NCBI GenBank assembly: GCA_023450085.1
Contig: JAEXHI010000021.1
Location: 242,552-306,551, forward strand
Length of the DNA: 64,000 nt
Direction of reading: 5' to 3'
Origin: Bacteroidota bacterium
Lineage (GTDB): Bacteria; Bacteroidota; Bacteroidia; Sphingobacteriales; Sphingobacteriaceae
Positions 9,070-18,101 of the stretch are shown one piece after another (position 1 is the first letter of the stretch; each line of letters opens with the position of its first letter). Position numbers and translations under genes: made by a program. The notes beneath the pieces were generated by a model. It ran no database searches and was not told the origin of the DNA. It was given only the letters and a program-made list of their open reading frames with translations.

Positions 9070-10044
9070 TTATTTGCTTTCGCTTTGATAGGTATTGGTA
9101 ATTAAGGTAAGCAGCGAGTGTTCGTTAAAACTATCATATAGCAATTGCCATATCATTACCCCACCACCTTGTTTTGAAGCCAATTCCGTTTTCTCTTTAA
9201 TGGTTTTCTTCCCATTGTAGTAAATGGTTCCTCCGTTATCTGGCAAAACAATTTCGTCATACTCCATTCTGTCTGGATATTTATTCACTACATCTTGCCA
9301 TGAAATTTGTCGGAAAGCCCTGTTTTTACTCGGTAATTCACCAAAGCCATAGCCATAAAAAGGAAGCCCTACGTTTAAGTTCTCTTTTTTTAGGCCTCTT
9401 TCGTTTTGCCAATAAGCCAAATGTTCTTCGGCATAAGAGGTTGGCGAATGTTGGCCTGGCACCTCTGGTTTCCATGGTCCTGTTTTATCATAGGCCATGA
9501 TATTGATGAAATCGAATTGAGCGAGTGCCAAATCAGTAATTCTACCCCTCGTCCACCAAGCAACCGCAGAAGTCAGTAGTTTTTTTCTTTTGTTCAAGGG
9601 TTTGCGGAGTTCTACCACAAAGGCTTCGTAATTGGCATCAATATCATCTCCTTCCAAGTCTACATCTATACCATCCAGCTGATACTTATCCAATACTTTG
9701 ATAAAGTTTTTAACCAGGTCTTTTCGATATTTATCGGTCAGTAACTTGGCATAATAGGCATGGCTGCTACCGCCTCCACAAGACATCAATACCTTTACGT
9801 TCTTTTGATGCGCCATTTGAACTACCGTATCTAAACCAGGTACGTCCTTAAAATTTCCCTCTGGATTTGGGTTGATAAATGCAATGTTAAGATGAGTAAT
9901 TTTATCAAGGTCTATTTTCTTCAAATCTTGAACCATGTTGGCTCTAGACCATATGTAACCTACTACCTTAAATTGAGCTTTTGATAGGTTGGGCAGTGTC
10001 CAACCTATCAAAGTCATTAAAATGATATAACTTATTTTCTTCAT
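9070..10044 (-). CDS. GH18 chitinase
   Basis: A 324-residue glycoside hydrolase family 18 enzyme with a signal peptide (cleavage near NLSKAQ). The catalytic DxxDxDxE motif is intact as LDGIDVDLEGDD, with the acid at E131. Upstream is VLMSCGGG on barrel strand 3, and downstream are FDFINIMAYDKTG and GVMIWQLLYD, which are typical of beta strands 6 and 8. Its predicted job is hydrolysis of beta-1,4 GlcNAc linkages in chitin oligomers, using the acetamido group of the substrate. It starts 6 bp after the catalytically degenerate GH18-like gene and leads into the GH5 gene. An endo-beta-GlcNAcase of the same family is the main alternative. Confidence 0.92.
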   Translation of the reverse strand: MKKISYIILMTLIGWTLPNLSKAQFKVVGYIWSRANMVQDLKKIDLDKITHLNIAFINPNPEGNFKDVPGLDTVVQMAHQKNVKVLMSCGGGSSHAYYAKLLTDKYRKDLVKNFIKVLDKYQLDGIDVDLEGDDIDANYEAFVVELRKPLNKRKKLLTSAVAWWTRGRITDLALAQFDFINIMAYDKTGPWKPEVPGQHSPTSYAEEHLAYWQNERGLKKENLNVGLPFYGYGFGELPSKNRAFRQISWQDVVNKYPDRMEYDEIVLPDNGGTIYYNGKKTIKEKTELASKQGGGVMIWQLLYDSFNEHSLLTLITNTYQSESK

Positions 10045-10050
10045 CTTTCC

Positions 10051-11424
10051 CTATTTTAAAGCATTAGCAATAGCCAAGGTTAAAGAGTTAGGCCCATTCA
10101 CATCAAAATCTCCTTGCCAGATATAAGCACCCAAATAACCATTTGCCTTAATGTATTGGGCTTTTTGGGTCACCATTGGCACACCGTTATAGTAAATGGC
10201 CAAAGGTGCTGGGGTTAAATCCAGTTTTTCTTTATCAAAAGCTGTTGGAGATAAAGCCAAAATATCTTTGTAAGGGATATAATTAAAGGAAGTAAAGTTG
10301 AGGTTGTTGCCATTGGCGTCAACAGCAGTATATCTTAAGCCCATTGCAGGAATACCAATCACCAACTTATCAGCAGGCATTTTAGCTTTCCAAACCTCGG
10401 CACTGGTCACCATGTATTGGTAGCCAGACGGATTTCCTAAAGGTCGTCCAACACCGGTATTTAGCCCGCTTTCAAAGGCGCGAACATTTACCCAAGTTAC
10501 GTTGCTTAACGACGAGGCAGTGTAATTGCTATGTGTATAGTTTACGGGTACAGTAAGGGTGATAATTTTAGAAGTACCCAATACTACACGTAATTCATTG
10601 ATAAAAAGAATAGTGGCTGCCATATTAGCAGTGGTGGTAGCTTCCACAGTATTTCCTACATCAGCCATCATTACATCAACACCATCCAAACTTCTGTCGG
10701 TCAGGTATTTTTTAATATCCTGCACCATGGTAGCTCTTTGGGTTACATTTTTTAGGGCATTACCAAAGGTATTGCTATCATAAACATTCCAACCGTTGGC
10801 AGATAATGTAGCACTTATCCCTAATAAAGCGTAAACGCCATTGATGTGAGCTTTGGTTACAATTTCTTGGGTTTTACGGCCAGTTTCCCCTTTTGTTAAA
10901 TCGAGTATTCCAGCGGCATTAACTACGCCAGCTTTAAAGGTCACATGGGTAACATTGTTCCAATTCATGGCACTCACGTCTCCATTTTCGCCTACGTACG
11001 ACATCATGACCTTGGTATAGGTTTTTGGTGTAAAGGTGGCACCTGCGCCTGCCAGTACAAATACATCTTTATACCTGCTTACCGTGGTACCGTTGTAGCT
11101 TACCTCTACTTTAATGCGATGGTCGCCTGGTGCTGTGGCGGTAAAAACATATTTATCACTGGTTGATACTTGTGTATCGTCTACTTTCCAAACCACACTT
11201 ACTTTTCCTACTGGTGAAAATTGAAGATTAGAGAAGTCTACCTTTTCGCCAACATCCAATACTTGGGTGGTATTTGGGTTTGGAAATATAGAGGCAATAT
11301 CGCCTCCTAAAATTCTTGGGACAAAGGCATTATCCTTCTCCTGAACACTTATCTCATCATCCTTACAGCCCATAAGCAGTGTAAAGGCAAACAAGAGATA
11401 GGTTAATATTTTGATTGTTTTCAT
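10051..11424 (-). CDS. GH18-like lipoprotein with degenerate active site (putative surface glycan-binding protein)
   Basis: The frame opens at 11448, but the better start is the ATG at 11424, which gives MKTIKILTY and a lipoprotein signal with lipobox LLMGCKDD. Residues about 45-125 form an Ig/PKD-like domain (VDFSNLQFSPVGKVSVVWKV, PGDHRIKVEV). The rest is a GH18 fold, with the motif position reading DGVDVMMADVGN: the last Asp and the catalytic Glu of DxxDxDxE are replaced by Met and Ala. It cannot use the normal GH18 mechanism. It lies directly downstream of susD, where Sus loci often encode SusE/SusF-type surface binding lipoproteins. Chitin-oligomer binding is therefore the best guess. Confidence 0.85.
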   Translation of the reverse strand: MKTIKILTYLLFAFTLLMGCKDDEISVQEKDNAFVPRILGGDIASIFPNPNTTQVLDVGEKVDFSNLQFSPVGKVSVVWKVDDTQVSTSDKYVFTATAPGDHRIKVEVSYNGTTVSRYKDVFVLAGAGATFTPKTYTKVMMSYVGENGDVSAMNWNNVTHVTFKAGVVNAAGILDLTKGETGRKTQEIVTKAHINGVYALLGISATLSANGWNVYDSNTFGNALKNVTQRATMVQDIKKYLTDRSLDGVDVMMADVGNTVEATTTANMAATILFINELRVVLGTSKIITLTVPVNYTHSNYTASSLSNVTWVNVRAFESGLNTGVGRPLGNPSGYQYMVTSAEVWKAKMPADKLVIGIPAMGLRYTAVDANGNNLNFTSFNYIPYKDILALSPTAFDKEKLDLTPAPLAIYYNGVPMVTQKAQYIKANGYLGAYIWQGDFDVNGPNSLTLAIANALK

Positions 11425-11465
11425 TTTTTCAGTTTTTAATATGAGCACTCGTTTAAGCTAATGGA

Positions 11466-13052
11466 TTATTCCTGATCCCACCATACACGTTTGTTCCAAT
11501 CATCTGTCCCTATAATTTTAATGGCAGCGTTTACATTGGCTGTATTTTGCTGTTTCTCAGACAAAGGGTATTCAAATCTTCTTGGGATGGTTTGTGATAC
11601 CGATTCACTGGTTGGCGATGGCGTTAAAACAGGAAATCCACTTCTGCGCCAGTTAGAATAGGTTTCATTTCCATTTAGCAATAAAGCAATCCATATTTGG
11701 GTGTTAATTTGCTCTAATTCTCTACCCACAATTAAAGGGTTTGCAGTTTTAAAGTTGCTGATTTCAGTAGCTGTTACTACTGGTCCGTTAGGATACAAAC
11801 TCAATTGTTGCATGGCAGCCTCTACACCTTTGTAATAATGATCTTGGGCAGTTCCACCTAAATTTAACCCAAAACGTTGGGTGGCGTCGGCTAATAAAAA
11901 TTCAACTTCTGCATAAGTGATGTGAAAAAATGGTGCATCGTTTCTCAATAAATTGTGGTTAAGCTGCGGCTTAAGGTCTATACTTCTTGGGGTGTAGGCA
12001 GTGCCATTGGCCAAGGTAATGGTACCTATAATGCTCAAGGGATTGTCAGAATTATAAGCTCCGGGCACACCTCCTACCAAACCTATTTTAGCTCTCACTT
12101 GTGCGGTAATATCCTCTCTTTCCAAAAACCTTGTAGGGGCTACTGGATTAAACTCCCGGTAGCATTTAATCAAATGGTTTACACGTGGATCGTTGGTGCT
12201 AGTTAAAGCATTTAAGAAAGTATTTACCACACGTCCCATTTCATTTTTCACGTTCCAAGTAGCGGTAATTCCATTAGGTCTTGGATCTTGATAACTGTTC
12301 GGCACATTTTCATGTTTGGTCATACAGATATCGGCATTGCTGGTAAACACACCAGCAGCATAAGCAGCCTGAATTTCTGCTTTTGCTTTGTCTGGATCTC
12401 TCTTAGCTAAACGAAGTGCTAAACGTAAACGAAGCGAGTTGGCAAACTTTTTCCAGGCTGGGATATTGCCTTTATAGAAATACTCGTTAGGCACTGGATC
12501 TTTTGAAGCGTCTAACTGTGCTGAGGCTTCAGTCAGCTCTTTAAAGAAATCGTTGTAAATGTCTTGCTGAGCATCATATTTAGGTCTGATAACACCTGTA
12601 GAGCCTTTTCCTGCTTCAAAATATGGAATATCACCATACAAATCCGTTAAACGGGCAAAGGTGTACACTTTCATGATGCGGCACATGGCGTTCAAATTGG
12701 TTTTATTGGCCACGCCTTTGGTACGTTCCACCGCATCTACAATGTTTAAAACATCATTTTGATAACTCTCATCAAACATTCGCCATAAGTAGCTAGGTGT
12801 TTTTTTATATACCGCTCCAAAGCTCATGTTAAAAGCTCCAGCAAACTGCTGCATCATTGGGATGAGCATGAAGTAATTGGTACGCTCTTGTATTCCTAAG
12901 TCTCCCGAAAAATATACTTGAGCAAACATCAGTTGCGCTGACGGATCTAAGTTGGTCGATCGGGTTTTATCGGTATTCATATCGCCGAATTTCTTACATC
13001 CAAACGAGCTCAAAACCATCGTGAACAATAAGATATATTTAATTTTTTTCAT
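11466..13052 (-). CDS. SusD/RagB-family outer-membrane lipoprotein (SusD-like type 2)
   Basis: A 528-residue lipoprotein with lipobox LSSFGCKKFGD. The segments MNTDKTRSTNLDPSAQLMFAQVYFSG, RLTDLYGDIPYFEAG, FANSLRLRLALRLAK and YAEVEFLLADA are characteristic of the SusD-like TPR-fold family often called SusD_2. The protein caps the SusC barrel on the cell surface and hands oligosaccharides to it. It begins 35 bp after susC and is followed at once by the GH18-like lipoprotein. The ligand is inferred to be chitin-derived oligosaccharide from the enzymes encoded downstream. Confidence 0.93.
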   Translation of the reverse strand: MKKIKYILLFTMVLSSFGCKKFGDMNTDKTRSTNLDPSAQLMFAQVYFSGDLGIQERTNYFMLIPMMQQFAGAFNMSFGAVYKKTPSYLWRMFDESYQNDVLNIVDAVERTKGVANKTNLNAMCRIMKVYTFARLTDLYGDIPYFEAGKGSTGVIRPKYDAQQDIYNDFFKELTEASAQLDASKDPVPNEYFYKGNIPAWKKFANSLRLRLALRLAKRDPDKAKAEIQAAYAAGVFTSNADICMTKHENVPNSYQDPRPNGITATWNVKNEMGRVVNTFLNALTSTNDPRVNHLIKCYREFNPVAPTRFLEREDITAQVRAKIGLVGGVPGAYNSDNPLSIIGTITLANGTAYTPRSIDLKPQLNHNLLRNDAPFFHITYAEVEFLLADATQRFGLNLGGTAQDHYYKGVEAAMQQLSLYPNGPVVTATEISNFKTANPLIVGRELEQINTQIWIALLLNGNETYSNWRRSGFPVLTPSPTSESVSQTIPRRFEYPLSEKQQNTANVNAAIKIIGTDDWNKRVWWDQE

Positions 13053-13087
13053 CTTCTTTAAAATTTTATTTCAACGGTAATGACTAT

Positions 13088-16000
13088 TTAGAACTTCACA
13101 TTAAGGTTAAAACCCCAACCTCTACGAGTAGGCAAAGAGCCATACTCTAAACCTTGTCCATTGCTATTGTTATAATTCGAATCTGGATCTACGTTAGGTA
13201 CATCTTTGTAAATGATGAATGGATTTCTAGCCACCAAGCCTACTGAAGCACCTTTTAAGCCTAATTGCTTATTTAAAGTTTGAGGCAAAGTGTAGGTTAA
13301 AGTAAGTTCCCTAACTTTCACATAAGTAGCTTTATACACAAAAGGTGTAGCAATGTTAGAGCCGTCGGTAGCGAAAGTTTGCCAGTAAAGTGTAGGGTCC
13401 ATTGCTCGGGTATTGGTCACATAAACTGGATTAGCCGCAGTACCTGTGTTGATCACTCCTTTTGGCACATAACCTCTTACCCTACCTTCAGCTTGCCATT
13501 GTGCCGCTGTTTTCTTTTCGCCCATGCGTTGCTCTTCTGATAAGATCCACTCTGCCCTACCTTCTAGTGTAGCCAAGGCCGATCCTCTTGCATGCATAAA
13601 TAAGTTGGTCATCGAAAAGATATCTGCACCATATTTCACATCAATTGCGGTATTTAAACTAAAGTTGCGGTAAGAAACACGGCTGGTAAAACCACCTGTC
13701 CAGTCAAACACTCCTTTACCCAATACCTTCATATTTGGATCAATAACAGGCAACAAGCTGGTTGAATTTAAGATGACATTGCCATTTGGATCCCTTAAAA
13801 AGTCGTAGCCCATTAAAGTGCCATATTGTTCTCCTGGCTTGGCCACTACTCTTAAGCCTGCCCAACGAGCTTCTGACAAGGTTAAATATTCGCCTACACG
13901 ATCAGATAGTGATTTAATTTTACTCACGTTCCTGGCAAAGTTGATACTCATGTCCCACTTGATTTTGCTATTGCTGGATAGTGGACTTCCTGAAATCAAT
14001 AATTCCACACCTTGATTAGAGATGACCCCAGCATTAATCAGCTGTTGCGGAAATCCAGAAGATAAGGCTGCAGGAACAATATTGATTTGATCTCTTGAAT
14101 CAGAGTGGTAGTAAGTAGCGTCAAAATTGATTTTGTTTTTAAAGAACCTCATGTTGGTACCAAACTCATACGACCTGGTTCTGGTAGGTTTTAAATCAAT
14201 TGGTGGAATTACCTTTGAGGAGATTTTTCCATTTAACGAACCATTAAAAGTAAGTTGGTTAAGGGTGTAGTATAAATCCAACAAAAATGGATCTGTATCA
14301 TTACCTACTTCGGCTACCGAAGCCCTTAATTTACCAAATGATAAGATGTCGCTTTTGATTTTAAAGGCATCCGTAAATACGAAACTACTAGATAGCGATG
14401 GGTAAGTATAGGTATTATTGCTTTCTGGTAAAGTCGACGATTGGTCGCGTCTAATGGTTGCATCTAAGAATAAATAGTTTTTAAAACCTACCGTTACCAA
14501 GCCATATACCGATCTAATTCTACGAGGAATATCGTTAGGGATTACCGATTTATCTAAATAACTGCTAGGACTGATAGCATCTAACACAATCATGTTAGAA
14601 AAGGCAGAAGTAGTTCCTTTACGGATACGGTCATTTATGCTTCCGCCTAACCTCGCCGATAGGTTAAAAACTTTGCTTACTTGTTTGGTGTAACTGGCCA
14701 AAACCTCTACCTGATTGGTCGTGTAGCGTTGGTTCACTTGGTCTAGCTGCCCACCTAAAGCGCCAGGAGTAGTTTTAGGGCGATAGCTTTCGTAGTCTAA
14801 GAAAGTAACATCCGTAGCTGCTTTTGCATTAAGGCTAAACGCTTTGGTAAATTTATAAGTAGCATTTAAAGACCCAGTAAGTCTGTCCTTATTGGTTCTG
14901 TTATACATTTCGTTAATTACCCAATACGGATTGATACGATACTGACCACCACCCCAGTCTAAATAATCTCCCTGTGCGGTCTTATAATTCGTTTTAAATA
15001 ATTCTTGATCGATGTTATTAGCCAAGCCGTTAAAATTCATTCCAATATTAGAAGGTGAATCCCCCAAGCCCGCTCTATTGTTTACTTTTTCGTTCAAATA
15101 AGTAGCTCTTACATCTAAGGTTAGTTTATCGCCAAACTTTGAACGTCCTGTAAATGTGTAAGTGTTTCTTCTGATGTCACTGGTAGGTACAATATCTTTA
15201 TATCTCAAATCGGCTGCAGAAAACCTAAAACTTGATTTGTCTGTAGAGCTCGATAAAGCAATAGTATTGTTAAATGATGAACCCGTACGGAAAAAGTTCT
15301 GGATATTGTCCTTTGCCAAAGCATAAGGTCTGGTCACCCCATCAAAACCAACTGAACTTACGCCTGGATCTAATCTCGCCCCAAAGTTGATGAACAAGCT
15401 GTTAAAAGCTTGTGCTTGGTCCGTTGGCATTAGTTGATTTCGACCTTGTCCGTAAAGGTATTGTACGTCATCGTATTTGGTTAACTGGGTTTCTATGGTA
15501 TTGGTACTGTTCAACTCAATACCCAGTTCCTTATTGTTGGTTCCTTTTTTGGTAGTGATCAGGATTACGCCATTACCTGCCAAACTTCCATACAAAGCGG
15601 TAGCTGCTGGACCTTTTAATACGGTAATGCTCTCCACATCGTCGGGATTGATGGCCGAAATGGCATCCCCCATGTCTACCCCACCACCAAATTGATCGCT
15701 TCCTACTTGGCCATAGTTAGAATTATCCATCGGGATACCATCTACCACATACAAGGGTTGGTTATTTCCCGTGATACTGGTAGCGCCTCTAATGACTACT
15801 CTTGATGAACCTGCAGGACCACCAGCGCCGCTATTGATCACCAAGCCAGCCACTTTACCCGACAGTGAATTCATCACATTGGTTTCTTTTGCTTTGTTGA
15901 TATCATCGCCGCTTACTTGGGTTACCGAATAGCCCAATTCCTTTTCCCCTCTTCTAATATCAAGGGCTGTAGTTACTTCTACGGCTTTCAACAATTGGAT

Positions 16001-16342
16001 ATCTTCTTTTAGGGAAATATCTACTCGCTTTTTCGTATCTCTAGCTACAAAAGTTTGGGTAGTATAGCCTGTCATCCTTACTTGGATCGTATCGCCGTTG
16101 TTGGCCCTAATGCTGTAGCCTCCATCAACGTTGGTTTGGGTGGTTTGTTTGGTTTTCTTGTTTACAATACTCACCCCAGGCATTTTAAAATTACTTTCGT
16201 CGGTAATGGTACCTACCACCGAAAATTGCTGCTGTAAACTACGCACAGTACTTTTGGCGGCGGCTCTTTCGGGTAAAAGAACACTGACAAAAGTAGCTAA
16301 TAGCACCAGCAGCATTAATTTGAATAGTTTGTTTTCTCTCAT
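13088..16342 (-). CDS. SusC/RagA-family TonB-linked outer-membrane transporter
   Basis: A 1084-residue protein with a signal peptide (cleavage near PERAAA). Residues about 40-125 are a carboxypeptidase-regulatory-like domain (VVGTITDESNFKMPGVSIV, GGYSIRANNGDTI). Residues about 130-245 are the TonB plug, with VTQVSGDDI, the RGATSITGNNQPLYVVDGIPM block typical of SusC, and ATALYGSLAGNGVILITTKKG. The remainder is the 22-strand barrel, ending in an aromatic-poor FNLNVKF strand. There is no STN domain, so it does not itself signal to an anti-sigma factor; this agrees with control by the LacI-type regulator next door. The start codon lies 31 bp from the palindrome at 16373-16392. Confidence 0.95.
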   Translation of the reverse strand: MRENKLFKLMLLVLLATFVSVLLPERAAAKSTVRSLQQQFSVVGTITDESNFKMPGVSIVNKKTKQTTQTNVDGGYSIRANNGDTIQVRMTGYTTQTFVARDTKKRVDISLKEDIQLLKAVEVTTALDIRRGEKELGYSVTQVSGDDINKAKETNVMNSLSGKVAGLVINSGAGGPAGSSRVVIRGATSITGNNQPLYVVDGIPMDNSNYGQVGSDQFGGGVDMGDAISAINPDDVESITVLKGPAATALYGSLAGNGVILITTKKGTNNKELGIELNSTNTIETQLTKYDDVQYLYGQGRNQLMPTDQAQAFNSLFINFGARLDPGVSSVGFDGVTRPYALAKDNIQNFFRTGSSFNNTIALSSSTDKSSFRFSAADLRYKDIVPTSDIRRNTYTFTGRSKFGDKLTLDVRATYLNEKVNNRAGLGDSPSNIGMNFNGLANNIDQELFKTNYKTAQGDYLDWGGGQYRINPYWVINEMYNRTNKDRLTGSLNATYKFTKAFSLNAKAATDVTFLDYESYRPKTTPGALGGQLDQVNQRYTTNQVEVLASYTKQVSKVFNLSARLGGSINDRIRKGTTSAFSNMIVLDAISPSSYLDKSVIPNDIPRRIRSVYGLVTVGFKNYLFLDATIRRDQSSTLPESNNTYTYPSLSSSFVFTDAFKIKSDILSFGKLRASVAEVGNDTDPFLLDLYYTLNQLTFNGSLNGKISSKVIPPIDLKPTRTRSYEFGTNMRFFKNKINFDATYYHSDSRDQINIVPAALSSGFPQQLINAGVISNQGVELLISGSPLSSNSKIKWDMSINFARNVSKIKSLSDRVGEYLTLSEARWAGLRVVAKPGEQYGTLMGYDFLRDPNGNVILNSTSLLPVIDPNMKVLGKGVFDWTGGFTSRVSYRNFSLNTAIDVKYGADIFSMTNLFMHARGSALATLEGRAEWILSEEQRMGEKKTAAQWQAEGRVRGYVPKGVINTGTAANPVYVTNTRAMDPTLYWQTFATDGSNIATPFVYKATYVKVRELTLTYTLPQTLNKQLGLKGASVGLVARNPFIIYKDVPNVDPDSNYNNSNGQGLEYGSLPTRRGWGFNLNVKF

Positions 16343-16372
16343 TGTCTGGTTTAGGTTTAGGTTGTCGGTTTA

Positions 16373-16392
16373 TTTCGTGTACGTACACGAAA
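16373..16392. promoter_or_regulatory. Perfect 20-bp palindrome upstream of susC, candidate LacI-family operator
   Basis: The sequence TTTCGTGTACGTACACGAAA is its own reverse complement and centres on a CG step, as operators of LacI-family proteins usually do. It ends 31 bp before the susC start codon. A LacI-type gene is two genes upstream, and the same right half-site recurs at 16769-16778. Binding is inferred from symmetry and position only. Confidence 0.75.
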
Positions 16393-16415
16393 CTTGTTGA
16401 AAAAATAAATGTTGG

Positions 16416-16694
16416 TTAATCTCTTCTTAAAATTTTGGTTTGATCAGCAACAGGATTTACCTCACTTATTTTTTTACCATTAACTGGCTTAAAATAATAA
16501 ATCCCCTGCTTTTTGTATAGGTTAAAAATATTTTTTTGTGCTTGATTGGGCATACTACTTTGGTATTGGTTAAGGTAAACCATTTGACTGCCAGCAACTG
16601 CATTCGAGACAAAAGCATATTGCCCCACTCCTTTCGGGAAGGTTAATATCAGCGCATCTGATAATAAGGTCAAACAGTGGTTAATGTTCATCAT
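16416..16694 (-). CDS. Small hypothetical protein between LacI regulator and susC
   Basis: A 92-codon ORF of unknown family, in the same direction as its neighbours. It has no clear signal peptide or membrane helix. The composition is ordinary (GVGQYAFVSNAVAGSQMVYLNQYQ in the middle, basic C-terminus ILRRD). Support for it being real is its position: a candidate operator lies 64 bp upstream and a second one follows before susC, so it could be a co-regulated accessory gene. It could also be a chance frame in the 515-bp leader between the regulator and susC. Confidence 0.4.
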   Translation of the reverse strand: MMNINHCLTLLSDALILTFPKGVGQYAFVSNAVAGSQMVYLNQYQSSMPNQAQKNIFNLYKKQGIYYFKPVNGKKISEVNPVADQTKILRRD

Positions 16695-16758
16695 TCAATT
16701 TTATACAATTAGGCTAAGCCATTTGTACATACAAAAAGGGAGTACAGTTATATTTGGT

Positions 16759-16778
16759 TTACGGTAACGTACACGAAA
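16759..16778. promoter_or_regulatory. Second, degenerate copy of the LacI-type operator
   Basis: The right half GTACACGAAA (16769-16778) is identical to that of the palindrome at 16373-16392. The left half TTACGGTAAC keeps 6 of 10 bases, and the central CG is kept. It lies between the regulator gene and the small ORF, where it could serve autoregulation, loop formation with the first site, or control of the small ORF. Confidence 0.5.
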
Positions 16779-16857
16779 TTAATAATTATTATTTTACATC
16801 CAAATTTTTCTCTTAAAATTTTAGGATTTTAACATTTCGAGAAATGATGAAAGGGAA

Positions 16858-17919
16858 TTAGTTACTGTAGTATTGGTAATTCTCTCGGGTAATGATATCG
16901 ATTGGCATAAACTGCTCTTTTTCAATAGGTGTATTAAGCACTAAGTGATTATAAAGGCTCATTACTCCCCTGTAGCCCTGTTCTTGGGGCTTTTGACAAA
17001 TGAGAAAATCGATGGTTTTATTTTTAAGATGCAGGATGTTATCTTCTAAAAAATCGTATCCAATAAGTTTGATATCTTTTACCTGATACTCTTCAAAATA
17101 TTTAGCTACGGTAGAAACCCTCGAATTGGTTACGAAAACAACGTCATAGCTATTTTTATCCAGTTGTTCTGATAGCTTTTGCTGTATATGAGCATAATTG
17201 GTTTGCTGGATATCTATTTTACTGATCTGATTAGTTGCCCCATTTTCCTCGAAGTAATTCCTAAATCCTTCTTCCTTACGTAGTAAATGGTGATGTAAAT
17301 CTATTTCTTTGGAAATATTGACAATTAAGGTTTTTTTGGAGGCAGGAGAAAGATAATTGACAATGTGAGCTGATAAATAACCACTCTGATAAAGATTAGG
17401 CCCTATATAGCATAAGTTATTATGCCCAGGAATATCAGAATTGATAAACACTAAAGGTATTTTTTGATCATTGCATTGTTCGATAAAAGCAATGCTTTCT
17501 TCCTCAAACATGGGGGCCATTAATACCCCATCAAACTGACCGTTAGCTATTTTTGTGGCACTGGTTGTAAAGCTCTCTTTATTGTTTTGGTCGAAAAAGA
17601 AATTAAGTACTTCAATCCCAAAATCTTTGATCTCATTAGCAGCTTGCTTAATACCTTGTAAAGGAGCCTCCCAATAAGTGGTTTCTTCTGAAACTTGTGG
17701 AATAAGGGTGGCAAATCTCAGTTTTTTCTTAGAAGCTAGTCGTCTCGCGAAAATATTAGGTTGGTAATCCAGTTCTTGGATGATCTTCAGGATTTTGGCT
17801 TTGGTTTTCTCTGAAACACCTACCCTATTGTTCAATACTCTATCTACCGTTCCAATAGAAACATTGGCCAATCGGGCAATTTCTTTAACGCCTACAGTTC
17901 CTGAATTCTTCTTTTCCAT
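16858..17919 (-). CDS. LacI/PurR-family transcriptional regulator with periplasmic-binding-like sensor domain
   Basis: A 353-residue DNA-binding regulator. The N-terminal LacI helix-turn-helix is clear: VKEIARLANVSIGTVDRVLNN, then the hinge-region pattern YQPNIFARRLA. Residues about 65-345 form a type I periplasmic-binding-protein sensor (RFATLIPQVSEE, GQFDGVLMAPMFEEES, PLVFINSDIPGHNNLCYIGP, DVVFVTNSRVS, LIGYDFLEDN). It reads into the susC operon in the same direction, with two palindromic sites between. The likely effector is a sugar released by the locus, such as GlcNAc or chitobiose; this is inferred. LacI regulators are less common than hybrid two-component or ECF systems for glycan loci in this phylum. 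Confidence 0.9.
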   Translation of the reverse strand: MEKKNSGTVGVKEIARLANVSIGTVDRVLNNRVGVSEKTKAKILKIIQELDYQPNIFARRLASKKKLRFATLIPQVSEETTYWEAPLQGIKQAANEIKDFGIEVLNFFFDQNNKESFTTSATKIANGQFDGVLMAPMFEEESIAFIEQCNDQKIPLVFINSDIPGHNNLCYIGPNLYQSGYLSAHIVNYLSPASKKTLIVNISKEIDLHHHLLRKEEGFRNYFEENGATNQISKIDIQQTNYAHIQQKLSEQLDKNSYDVVFVTNSRVSTVAKYFEEYQVKDIKLIGYDFLEDNILHLKNKTIDFLICQKPQEQGYRGVMSLYNHLVLNTPIEKEQFMPIDIITRENYQYYSN

Positions 17920-17976
17920 TTTAACAAAACTAATAAAAAGTTTAATCGATGTATTTAGAAACTGCGCAAATTTGAG

Positions 17977-17986
17977 AAAGCGCTTT
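17977..17986. promoter_or_regulatory. AAAGCGCTTT palindrome upstream of lacI-type gene
   Basis: A 10-bp palindrome with central CG lies 58 bp upstream of the regulator start. It resembles the core of catabolite-responsive LacI-family operators, but differs from the two sites near susC. Possible autoregulatory or cross-regulatory site; weak evidence. Confidence 0.25.
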
Positions 17987-18010
17987 TTAATAATGGTGGC
18001 GTAAAGAGGA

Positions 18011-18045
18011 AAGGCTCACGAAGTGCAGAGCGCCTCGTAAGCCTT
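18011..18045 (-). terminator. Terminator-like hairpin downstream of the ribulokinase gene
   Basis: AAAGGCT at the left pairs with AGCCTTT at the right. An inner ACGA/TCGT pair follows after a mismatch, and the loop contains TGCAGAGCG. It lies about 57 bp downstream of the ribulokinase stop on the minus strand and upstream of the LacI-type gene, separating the two transcription units. Confidence 0.6.
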
Positions 18046-18101
18046 TTATACCTTACCCCATTAAATATGGACTAGGATATCCTCTTATCAATATTTAACC
18101 A

